From Chrysogorgia sp. JL179-B06 (lineage: Eukaryota > Cnidaria > Anthozoa > Scleralcyonacea > Chrysogorgiidae), in the NCBI GenBank assembly GCA_035772405.1, contig JAYKKM010000009.1, positions 591,001 through 655,000 on the forward strand: a stretch of 64,000 bases of DNA, in the 5' to 3' direction. The notes beneath the pieces were generated by a model, which saw only the letters and a program-made list of their open reading frames with translations, made no database searches and was not told the DNA's origin. The position numbers and the translations under genes were made by a program. Positions 1-6,421 of the stretch are shown here, piece by piece; the stretch's first letter is position 1; the number at the start of each line of letters is the position of its first letter.

Positions 1-1636
1 ATTTCAAATTACAACTACTATGTGCAGCCCCACGAAATTTACCGGTGAGATGACAATGATCGCGAACTTTACGGTCTGGGTTACCTTTTCTAGTCTTTTG
101 AGTCCAGTCCTCGCCACGCGACCAACACGTCTCGCTACTCTCGTAGACTTGTTTGTCGACTGACCTATAGATCATGTCTTTCGCGACTTTAAATTTGTCG
201 TAGACGTTTTTCACAGCTCTCTCCACCTCCACGACAAACTTCTCACCGACGTTCTCGCCTTCAGTCTTTTTGGTGTAGAGGTAGGGTTCTTCGTAGTGAA
301 GTGAGTCATCATGACACTTTAGGTGAAAACAAAATCCAGATGGTGTGTGGTGTTGGTATTGCGTGGTTGAGCTACATGAGTCGTCGTTGACACATCCGTC
401 GATAGGTTTGATGAAGCTCTCGAAGTCCGCGTAGATTACAAATGGTACGTCTTGTGTTTTGTAGACATTCTCAAACTTTATGGTGCTCCCCTCTTCTGGC
501 ATTTCTGTCTTAATACTGTCCACGTTCGAACAACGCTCGATGTGTTTCTCTAGAACTTTCTCACTAGTGAAACTATTTAGACACCGATAACAAAAGTGGA
601 TCTTTCCATTATGTTTTCTCTTAGCGCTGGATAACAGTCGACTCATGTTCTTGATCCATGCGTAGTGAGAGTTAACCGTCCCATCTTCAAGCTGTTCTGT
701 AATGAGTAACAGGTTAATAGTGTCTTTTGAGTCACCTCCGATGAGAAGTGGGTAGACACCGGTTTCTTTTTCGTAGGCGAACACGTTAATGTTAATCTTG
801 TTGTTTTTCGTGAACTTCTTAATGTCTGATAGTGGTGTGGGGAACGGGATCCCAGTCCAGTCGAACTTCTCAGATTCTCTCCTTAACTCTTTGCTTAGTC
901 TCTCAGGGTGTTTTTGTTTTAGCATCCTCGCAACAGTGATGGACCATTTGAGACACTCGTTGTCAGTTTTGTTTTGAACGTTGACGATCGCGAGTTTTTT
1001 AACCAATGCCGCCGGTGTTGGGATATACGACGACCCGCTTATTGGCTTGTATGTGTCAATATATATGTCTAGTTTCACGACACGTAGGACTCGCCATCCA
1101 CTACCTTTTTTCAAGTAAGTCGACAAGTTTTCTAGAATTTTTCCAACATGTCTATCGTATAGCTCGTCCATATCGGTCCCAGACAACGTGGTGCTCACGA
1201 GAGAGCGAAACATCGCGACCGCTTCAACAGGTCCAGCGTCAGTCGCTCTCACCATAACACATTCCAGCGCGAGTTTTGTTTTTAATCCACTTCTCTTTTT
1301 CACTTCGCTAGTCCAAAGATCGATCACGAGAGTTTTTGAGTTCGCTAGGAACGTCTTTGGGTCTACTTTCCCTTGAGCGTCTATAGTGAAAGTCTCTGAA
1401 AATCCACGTATAGACTGTTCAGTCCTCTCTACGACTTGATCTTGTGCGTCGTGGAACTCTTCTTCTGGTTCTTGTGCGTCGTGGAACACATCTTCTGGTT
1501 CGGTCGTCTCGAATAGAGAGGTTACCTTACTTTTTAGAGACGTGAAAGCAGCTGCGACTCTCTCCCTAATTGACTCTGGTGTATGACTAACAAACCAGTT
1601 AGACCATTTGTTTAGTTTTCCTTTCAAGTAGTTCAT
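1..1636 (-). CDS. Protein-primed family B DNA polymerase, N-terminal part (runs off window)
   Basis: This is the viral replicative polymerase, which in this family uses a terminal protein as primer. The open frame runs 545 codons from an ATG at 1636 to the window edge without a stop. Residues about 349-368 form a C2H2-like finger (CYRC...H...C). Residues 402-407 (YADFES) are exonuclease motif I with its D-x-E pair. Near the left edge, residues about 523-543 carry the DHCHLTGKFRG...C motif, an endonuclease VII-like insertion common in invertebrate Polinton polymerases. The polymerase palm motifs lie off-window. A 30-bp in-frame tandem duplication at 1441-1500 doubles an acidic HDAQEPEE stretch. 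AATAATAAATAGATAAG precedes the start. Confidence 0.9.
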   Translation of the reverse strand, partial: MNYLKGKLNKWSNWFVSHTPESIRERVAAAFTSLKSKVTSLFETTEPEDVFHDAQEPEEEFHDAQDQVVERTEQSIRGFSETFTIDAQGKVDPKTFLANSKTLVIDLWTSEVKKRSGLKTKLALECVMVRATDAGPVEAVAMFRSLVSTTLSGTDMDELYDRHVGKILENLSTYLKKGSGWRVLRVVKLDIYIDTYKPISGSSYIPTPAALVKKLAIVNVQNKTDNECLKWSITVARMLKQKHPERLSKELRRESEKFDWTGIPFPTPLSDIKKFTKNNKININVFAYEKETGVYPLLIGGDSKDTINLLLITEQLEDGTVNSHYAWIKNMSRLLSSAKRKHNGKIHFCYRCLNSFTSEKVLEKHIERCSNVDSIKTEMPEEGSTIKFENVYKTQDVPFVIYADFESFIKPIDGCVNDDSCSSTTQYQHHTPSGFCFHLKCHDDSLHYEEPYLYTKKTEGENVGEKFVVEVERAVKNVYDKFKVAKDMIYRSVDKQVYESSETCWSRGEDWTQKTRKGNPDRKVRDHCHLTGKFRGAAHSSCNLK

Positions 1637-1687
1637 CTTATCTATTTATTATTGTGTGCTAGTTTTAAACAAAGTCGATTCTATAAG

Positions 1688-1714
1688 TTTCGAAAGACAT
1701 AAAGCCTTTCGAAA
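1688..1714 (-). terminator. Hairpin at the 3' end of the 94-aa gene
   Basis: TTTCGAAAG (1688-1696) and CTTTCGAAA (1706-1714) can form a 9-bp stem with a 9-nt loop, directly after the stop codon of the leftward gene. It is probably a 3'-end or polyadenylation signal, like the other hairpins of this element. Confidence 0.45.
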
Positions 1715-1999
1715 TTAAAAAAAAAAGTTTCTCATCTCACGAACTCGAGTTTGTAAAAAGTAAAATATCACTCCAGACGAGCGAAAATAATGACGACGAA
1801 CCATCGCTACCAGCATGTCAAGAGTCATGTCACCGTCTTCGTCAGTGTATACTCTGGTGAACGTTTCAATCTCGTGGTTGTAGACAGTCTGTCCATATCC
1901 GAGCACTTTGAACAGTAGAACAAGTCTAAGCATACTGTCGGCTTCGTTAAACCAGATGTCTATTATCATCTCGATAAGTTCACTTGTTATCATGTTCAT
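1715..1999 (-). CDS. Hypothetical small viral protein (94 aa)
   Basis: I do not recognise this protein. It is predicted mostly helical, with a hydrophobic N-terminal half and a basic, aromatic C-terminus. Two ATGs lie close together at 1999 and 1993, so the start is uncertain. Unlike most genes of the element it lacks a clear ATAAA motif next to the ATG; the sequence there is GTAAAGACGAACA. It lies between the polymerase and a DNA-binding-type gene on the same strand, so a replication-block role is possible but unproven. Confidence 0.5.
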   Translation of the reverse strand: MNMITSELIEMIIDIWFNEADSMLRLVLLFKVLGYGQTVYNHEIETFTRVYTDEDGDMTLDMLVAMVRRHYFRSSGVIFYFLQTRVREMRNFFF

Positions 2000-2043
2000 T
2001 GTTCGTCTTTACTTTTACAACTTTTAAACAAAGTGAACTCGAT

Positions 2044-2454
2044 TCATTCTTTTCGAAATGTATACGTAACTCCGTCAACTACGAGACTTTTCCCTGTTTT
2101 TATACGGTAAGTAATAGACCCTGCGAACATTTTCAAACTGTTTGCTAACTCAAATATACTTTTGTATTTTGTTTCCTCTCCAGTGTCCGTGTTTGTTTTA
2201 GTCATGATCTGAGCAGGTTTTCTAACTCTACAATGACCGTATCTTTTCGGTAACTCTATTGGGTCTAGCTCTAGTGTCTCTCTAATTTCGCTACGACTTA
2301 CGTTACATCTTAGTTTAACTCCTCGCTCTTTCGCGATAGCTTTTAAGTCTTTTAGAGTTTGATAGTCGTCCTTCTCTTTTTTTGGTTTTGGTTTTCTTAC
2401 ATACTTAACTTTTGGTTTTTGAATTTTGTTGAGTGAACCTTTTGGTCGTGTCAT
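2044..2454 (-). CDS. Basic putative DNA-binding protein with NUMOD1-like C-terminus
   Basis: The protein has 136 aa. Residues 1-30 are Lys/Pro/Arg-rich with an AT-hook-like RPKGSLNK start. Residues about 33-65 (LKDLKAIAKERGVKL...EIRETLEL) resemble a SAP/Rho-N helical DNA- or RNA-binding module. Residues about 100-135 (YKSIFELANSLKM...TYRIKTGKS...VDGVTYTF) match the pattern of NUMOD1-type helix-turn-helix modules seen beside homing nucleases. No catalytic domain is present. Nucleic-acid binding is inferred from composition and motif pattern. TATATAAAAAGAG precedes the ATG. Confidence 0.65.
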   Translation of the reverse strand: MTRPKGSLNKIQKPKVKYVRKPKPKKEKDDYQTLKDLKAIAKERGVKLRCNVSRSEIRETLELDPIELPKRYGHCRVRKPAQIMTKTNTDTGEETKYKSIFELANSLKMFAGSITYRIKTGKSLVVDGVTYTFRKE

Positions 2455-2501
2455 CTCTTTTTATATAATGTCTTTTTTTAAAAAATGTTTTTCAATTTTG
2501 T

Positions 2502-2675
2502 TTAGAGATCCATCACGAGGACGACACCTAATCTGATAGATTGAGCACCCCATTTGACGAGGTGACCACCCGCTACTAACAAGACACAACCTACTGTCAA
2601 CTTTGTTGTGAATGCAAAGGTGGAGGTGTCTTTCGCGATGACCGTACTGTTGTCTTCACTAGTAGTGTTGTTCAT
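2502..2675 (-). CDS. Small single-span membrane protein (57 aa)
   Basis: This short frame runs ATG 2675 to TAA 2502-2504 and has TATAATAAA directly in front of its start, the element's best start-proximal motif. That motif is the main reason to accept it. Residues about 24-40 are a hydrophobic segment (LTVGCVLLVAGGHLV), preceded by a polar N-terminus rich in Thr, Ser and Asp. Several small membrane proteins of this size occur in the element. I do not recognise the family; a virion or membrane role is an inference. Confidence 0.6.
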   Translation of the reverse strand: MNNTTSEDNSTVIAKDTSTFAFTTKLTVGCVLLVAGGHLVKWGAQSIRLGVVLVMDL

Positions 2676-2686
2676 TTATTATAAGT

Positions 2687-2714
2687 TTTCCAAACACATT
2701 ACTGTGTTTGGAAA
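2687..2714 (-). terminator. 12-bp stem hairpin at the 3' end of the OB-like gene
   Basis: TTTCCAAACACA (2687-2698) pairs with TGTGTTTGGAAA (2703-2714) around a 4-nt loop. It lies just beyond the stop of the leftward gene at 2737 and before the next leftward start at 2675, as expected of a transcript 3'-end signal. Confidence 0.55.
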
Positions 2715-2736
2715 CTATAGGAAGCACGGTTTTAAC

Positions 2737-3240
2737 TTAGAAGAGTATACGTTTACGTTTTAGTTTCGTTTTCGTTTCTTTCTTCTCGTCTAGGATCACT
2801 ATTTCATGAAAGTACAACTGTAAGTGTGCTACTCCGTCTTTGATGAATGCACTACTCACATCGATGGCTGTATTTACTTTGTATTTCTTAAGTTCCAACA
2901 GGTCGTCAAATTTCACCTCCTCATCGTCCTCCTTGTACGCTGTGAAGAGATCAGGATTCGCTTTGACGTATACCTTGTCATTGTACAATCCACTTTTCAC
3001 TTCAGTGACCACGACACCCTTGTTTGCAAGTCCTTTCAAACAGTCTTCTCCAACCTTCTCCAACCTACTCAACTGCTCCTCGTCGAGACACAACGCTGCG
3101 GTGAATTTCTTCTTATCAAACTTACTCTCTTGAACACCAAATGTGAACACATCTTTGAGTAGGATAGGTTTCATTTTGATACTCACTGTAGCGTTGTTGA
3201 ATTTCTTGTTAATCATACACTTTCCAAATTCTATACTCAT
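2737..3240 (-). CDS. Putative OB-fold single-strand DNA-binding-like protein
   Basis: From the ATG at 3240 the protein has 167 aa. An in-frame ATG at 3267 would add nine residues, but TATAATAAAGAGA lies between the two, directly before 3240, so I chose the downstream start. The sequence looks beta-rich with alternating hydrophobics (VFTFGVQES, KVYVKANPD, YKVNTAIDVSSAFIKDG, LQLYFHEIVIL) and ends in a basic tail. This resembles viral OB-fold ssDNA-binding proteins, and the place beside the polymerase block fits. No diagnostic motif proves it; another small beta protein is possible. Confidence 0.55.
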   Translation of the reverse strand: MSIEFGKCMINKKFNNATVSIKMKPILLKDVFTFGVQESKFDKKKFTAALCLDEEQLSRLEKVGEDCLKGLANKGVVVTEVKSGLYNDKVYVKANPDLFTAYKEDDEEVKFDDLLELKKYKVNTAIDVSSAFIKDGVAHLQLYFHEIVILDEKKETKTKLKRKRILF

Positions 3241-3290
3241 TCTCTTTATTATACTTTTCTCAATCATCTAACGCGCGTATATCGATTTCT

Positions 3291-3692
3291 TTAAACGATG
3301 TACGCCAACATCTTGTAACCAACCCACCCCGTACCTAGATACATTGCTCCTTCTGTTATCGATAGGTACTCTTGCATCTCTGACGATGGTGTATAGTAAT
3401 CGCGTAATTTTGGTTCTTTGCGAAACGTTGCGTTGAGTAAGTCAAGAGCTGCGTTCGTATCGTTTATGTTGCGATTAGCGTCCGACAAAGCAAGTCGTAT
3501 TCTCGCAAGTTTATCACGATGTTCAACCTCTTCTTCGTTCCACTTTTCTCTCTCTCGTGCAAGTCTTTCCATCGCAAGGTTGTGTCGTTTCATCTCTTCA
3601 CCGTATTTGTTTCCATCTAGACTTTTGAATAGAAAACCAGCACCTGCAAATGCAAGCGCGTTAAAGAGTCCTCCTGCCATCATGGTTGTCAT
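3291..3692 (-). CDS. Membrane-anchored coiled-coil small virion-type protein
   Basis: The protein has 133 aa from the ATG at 3692 (TTGATAAAAGAAATG). Residues about 5-22 are a Gly/Ala-rich hydrophobic segment (GGLFNALAFAGAGFLF). Residues about 34-80 are highly charged and helical (MERLAREREKWNEEEVEHRDKL...) and likely coiled-coil. A C-terminal hydrophobic patch follows (AMYLGTGWVGYKMLAYIV). I recall proteins with this layout next to cnidarian Polinton genes, but none with a known function. It ends the leftward block; 3693-3760 separates it from the divergent rightward gene. Confidence 0.6.
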   Translation of the reverse strand: MTTMMAGGLFNALAFAGAGFLFKSLDGNKYGEEMKRHNLAMERLAREREKWNEEEVEHRDKLARIRLALSDANRNINDTNAALDLLNATFRKEPKLRDYYTPSSEMQEYLSITEGAMYLGTGWVGYKMLAYIV

Positions 3693-3760
3693 TTCTTTTA
3701 TCAACTATAGTTCTTCATTCACCTCCATATTTTAATTAAACTCGACTTCTCCTCTAATAA

Positions 3761-3964
3761 ATGTTTGCAGGAGTACAATCACGACAATCCCATTTAGAAG
3801 AGTACGCAATTAAAGTGTTGAAATTAGAGAAAAAGATTGTAGAGTTGAAGGAATACGCAAAGTCTTGTGTGAAGAAAATAAGTGATCTGGAGTTGGAAAA
3901 TACGTATTACAAAAGTCAACGTGGTGAGGTGACTGTTAAAAAGAGGTCACTAGGTTCTGACTAG
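3761..3964 (+). CDS. Short coiled-coil protein (67 aa)
   Basis: The start at 3761 is preceded by CTCTAATAA. Residues about 12-52 form a heptad-like pattern with regular Leu, Ile and Val (YAIKVLKLEKKIVELKEYA...ISDLELENTYY), so a coiled coil is likely. The frame ends inside the first units of the tandem repeat that follows, so the repeat supplies its stop codon. Function unknown. Confidence 0.55.
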   Translation: MFAGVQSRQSHLEEYAIKVLKLEKKIVELKEYAKSCVKKISDLELENTYYKSQRGEVTVKKRSLGSD

Positions 3965-4500
3965 AATTTGACTAGCTTTGACATGTGTGTGACTAGCTTT
4001 TGACTAGAATTTGACTAGCTTTGACATGTGTGTGACTAGCTTTTGACTAGAATTTGACTAGCTTTGACACGTGTGTGACTAGAATTTGACTAGAATTTGA
4101 CTAGCTTTGACATGTGTGTGACTAGAATTTGACTAGCTTTGACATGTGTGTGACTAGCTTTTGACTAGAATTTGACTAGCTTTGACATGTGTGTGACTAG
4201 CTTTTGACTAGAATTTGACTAGCTTTGACACGTGTGTGACTAGAATTTGACTAGAATTTGACTAGCTTTGACATGTGTGTGACTAGAATTTGACTAGCTT
4301 TGACATGTGTGTGACTAGCTTTTGACTAGAATTTGACTAGCTTTGACATGTGTGTGACTAGCTTTTGACTAGAATTTGACTAGCTTTGACACGTGTGTGA
4401 CTAGAATTTGACTAGAATTTGACTAGCTTTGACATGTGTGTGACTAGAATTTGACTAGCTTTGACATGTGTGTGACTAGAATTTAACTAGCTTTGACTAG
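3959..4500. repeat. 161-bp higher-order tandem repeat built from 10-11-bp GACTAG units
   Basis: The basic unit is GACTAG followed by AATTT, CTTT or CTTTT, alternating with GACATGTGTGT or GACACGTGTGT. Three 43-bp blocks and one 32-bp block make a 161-bp super-unit, present three times almost without change (from about 3959, 4120 and 4281), plus a degenerate tail. The 10-11-bp step is close to one turn of B-DNA. TGA and TAG recur in every unit, so no reading frame crosses it. Confidence 0.95.
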
Positions 4501-4514
4501 AACTATAGATAAAG

Positions 4515-4868
4515 ATGAAAACCATAACGAACAATAAACCTGAGAAGATAAAAGATCCACGACGAGTAGCCTCTGGAAAAAAACTCGCCGCGATTAGTAA
4601 AGAGGCAAAAGAGAGAAAAGCTCGTGAGAGATTTGAAGAGGGAGAGCGATGTAGTGAACGAAGTGAAAGCGATTTTAGTTTTGAGTATGCTATTGGAGCG
4701 ATTGGTGCTATCGCAGGTGTTGGTGCACTATACTTTGCATACAAACAAAACATGTCTCAAGACAAGTCTCAAGACGAATCTCAAGACAAGTCCACACCAC
4801 CGTCATCAACGACACCTATCACACCTGTTACCTCTACTACAAACTCTGCCCTCGAGACTTTTAACTAA
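4515..4868 (+). CDS. Single-span membrane protein with conserved basic N-terminal helix
   Basis: The protein has 117 aa. Residues about 14-45 are basic and helical with the pattern DPRRVASGKKLAAISKEAKERKARE, which I recall from small proteins of cnidarian Polintons. Residues about 58-75 are a transmembrane segment (YAIGAIGAIAGVGALYFAY). A Gln/Asp/Ser repeat (SQDKSQDESQDKS) and a Thr/Pro/Ser-rich tail follow. The start has CTATAGATAAAG before the ATG. It leads a rightward set of three membrane proteins spaced 20 and 68 bp apart. Role unknown, probably virion-associated. Confidence 0.65.
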   Translation: MKTITNNKPEKIKDPRRVASGKKLAAISKEAKERKARERFEEGERCSERSESDFSFEYAIGAIGAIAGVGALYFAYKQNMSQDKSQDESQDKSTPPSSTTPITPVTSTTNSALETFN

Positions 4869-4888
4869 AAAAACACTATAATAAAAGA

Positions 4889-5113
4889 ATGACAAGTCAA
4901 AAAGTAATCATGAACGAGGTGTACGATACTTTACTCTACGTCGCAGCTGGAGTTGGTATTAATATGGTGGCAAAGAAAGTTTTTGGAGAGTCACTTGGTA
5001 CACCAAGTAGTCTTGTTGGAACATTGAAACTCGCGGTCGCAGTGAGTGCTGGAACAGTCGCTGTGAAACTTGCACAACAAAAAGGACTTGTCCCTGACGA
5101 TCCTTTCAAGTGA
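4889..5113 (+). CDS. Small two-span membrane protein, conserved in invertebrate Polintons
   Basis: The protein has 74 aa. Residues about 11-27 and 42-62 are hydrophobic and flank the pattern KKVFGESLGTPSSLVGTLK; the C-terminus is GLVPDDPFK. I recall this arrangement, including the terminal DPFK, from short conserved proteins in other invertebrate elements of this class. TATAATAAAAGA precedes the ATG. A hairpin at 5133-5158 follows the stop. Confidence 0.65.
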   Translation: MTSQKVIMNEVYDTLLYVAAGVGINMVAKKVFGESLGTPSSLVGTLKLAVAVSAGTVAVKLAQQKGLVPDDPFK

Positions 5114-5132
5114 GAGTCGTTAGTTCTGTATT

Positions 5133-5158
5133 TTTTGTAATGATTGATCATTACAAAA
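5133..5158 (+). terminator. T-rich hairpin at the 3' end of the 74-aa gene
   Basis: TTTTGTAATGAT (5133-5144) pairs with ATCATTACAAAA (5147-5158) around a 2-nt loop, flanked by T and A runs. The TTTTGTAAT arm core is shared with the hairpins at 5593 and 15610. Confidence 0.6.
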
Positions 5159-5181
5159 TTTTTTCTCGTTCATAATAAAGA

Positions 5182-5559
5182 ATGTTCAGTCAAAACTTAG
5201 AAGAGTTAAGTCTCATGGTGAAGAAAGATTTGCGGAGTTCAAAGAAGAAAATGTTACGACTCAAAGTGAAAGCTATTTTGAAAGTGATTGTGACCACAGT
5301 TGTGCTTGTCGGCGGGGTAGTCACGACTATCTTGATTCCAAATCCAATAACGGGAGCTATCGCTCTTGGTGCAGCAGCAATCTTATCAGGATCGGAGGGA
5401 ATAAAACACACGACGAAAAGATTCAAGACCGTTAAAACTAACAACAAGATTATCAAAGAGACAGACAAAGAGACTGATGAGAGGATCTTCGTTGATAAAA
5501 TTAAAGCTTCGATGGGTGATCCAACCGCACCACCCCTGTATCCAAATTTGGAAGCGTAG
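5182..5559 (+). CDS. Membrane protein with overlapping ESCRT late-domain motifs at its C-terminus
   Basis: The protein has 125 aa. A basic N-terminus (residues 14-32) precedes hydrophobic spans at about 33-52 and 56-70, then a charged cytosolic-type tail. The last 12 residues hold three overlapping motifs: PTAP (114-117, TSG101-binding type), PPLY (117-120, NEDD4-ligase PPxY type) and LYPNL (119-123, ALIX-binding LYPxL type). In other viruses these recruit ESCRT or ubiquitin ligases for budding or membrane handling. The motifs are seen; their use here is inferred. CATAATAAAGA precedes the ATG. The gene converges on the lectin-like gene across a hairpin. Confidence 0.75.
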   Translation: MFSQNLEELSLMVKKDLRSSKKKMLRLKVKAILKVIVTTVVLVGGVVTTILIPNPITGAIALGAAAILSGSEGIKHTTKRFKTVKTNNKIIKETDKETDERIFVDKIKASMGDPTAPPLYPNLEA

Positions 5560-5592
5560 AGCATCCCCTGTATCCAGAGCTTATGTTGTTGT

Positions 5593-5621
5593 TTTTTTGT
5601 AACCAGAACGATTACAAAAAA
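5593..5621. terminator. Hairpin between convergent genes
   Basis: TTTTTTGTAA (5593-5602) and TTACAAAAAA (5612-5621) form a 10-bp stem with T-runs on both strands. It lies between the rightward gene ending at 5559 and the leftward gene ending at 5628, so it could serve both transcripts. Confidence 0.6.
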
Positions 5622-5627
5622 GTTCTC

Positions 5628-6416
5628 TCACACTATATTATACTCTAACATCATACTCTTGTTCAATCTTGAGATATCACCTGAATCTAGGAAACCACTC
5701 ACGATCTTCAACCCGTGTATCTCACCTGAAACGGGTTTGTTGAGTAACGACGCCTTGGAGAAGACTAAACTAAACTTTGATGCAGAGTCACTGTTAGAAG
5801 ATCTCGCTGTGGAGAACCGTTCGTTGAAAAAGATCGAACCAAACGTAGCTCCATTTGCTTTCTGGTTTGCCGTGAAGTCACTGTTTGAAGATTTTATATC
5901 ATTCAGACGAATATGACTTCCGTTCATTAACCAGTGACATGATATTAAATGTTTCTCTAACCTATTGACACTTGGTGGAACTTCACAGTTATACTCTCCA
6001 ACAGGCCATCCACCACCGAATGAGATCTTATCGTTGGGATCAGAGTTGTTATACGCGATGAATTTGTCGTAACTTCCGTTATCATTACCAATGATATATG
6101 ACCAACCTCCAGGAGTAGGTTCTGAGAGTAGTTTGAACACCACGAAGATAGACACGTTGATTGTAACGAGTCTAGGACACTCGAAAAGCATTCTAGCAGA
6201 TCTCAGGTTTCTAACGAAACCATCACCCAGTGAAGGACTTTTACCGTAGACGGTTTGATGAAGGTAAGAATCTCCATCTTTGATTCTTGTAATTCTTGAT
6301 CTACCCGTATGAGGTGTGATCACTGCATTAGACATATTGATGTTGAAAATAGTTTCGTACGGTAATTTTTTCTCTACTTTAACATTATCTTTGTCATATC
6401 CAAGGTACAAACTCAT
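5628..6416 (-). CDS. Putative concanavalin/LamG-like jelly-roll protein (possible attachment protein)
   Basis: The protein has 262 aa and no signal peptide. It is Ser/Asn/Gly-rich with a beta-sandwich-like pattern. The C-terminal stretch (GEIHGLKIVSGFLDSGDISRLNKSMMLEYNI) matches the ending typical of LamG/ConA-like domains, where the last strand is followed by a short helix and a Y-N-I-type end. Glycine turns GGW, GNDNGSYD and FGGGWPVGEYN fit a lectin fold. Virion attachment or a fibre-like role is an inference from fold type. AGAATAA precedes the ATG at 6416, which lies 6 bp beyond the stop of the upstream gene. Confidence 0.55.
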   Translation of the reverse strand: MSLYLGYDKDNVKVEKKLPYETIFNINMSNAVITPHTGRSRITRIKDGDSYLHQTVYGKSPSLGDGFVRNLRSARMLFECPRLVTINVSIFVVFKLLSEPTPGGWSYIIGNDNGSYDKFIAYNNSDPNDKISFGGGWPVGEYNCEVPPSVNRLEKHLISCHWLMNGSHIRLNDIKSSNSDFTANQKANGATFGSIFFNERFSTARSSNSDSASKFSLVFSKASLLNKPVSGEIHGLKIVSGFLDSGDISRLNKSMMLEYNIV

Positions 6417-6421
6417 TTATT

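Noticed and set aside
1780..1860. EF-hand-like DEDGDMTLD in the 94-aa viral protein
   Set aside because: The loop lacks the acidic residue at position 12 and the expected flanking helices, so calcium binding is not supported.
3959..4500. CRISPR-like array
   Set aside because: Units are contiguous variants of one short motif without unique spacers, and the DNA is an animal-genome virus.
5628..6416. Plus-strand frame at 5659-5916 opposite the lectin-like gene
   Set aside because: It lies wholly within the longer minus-strand frame, which has a proper start motif and protein pattern.
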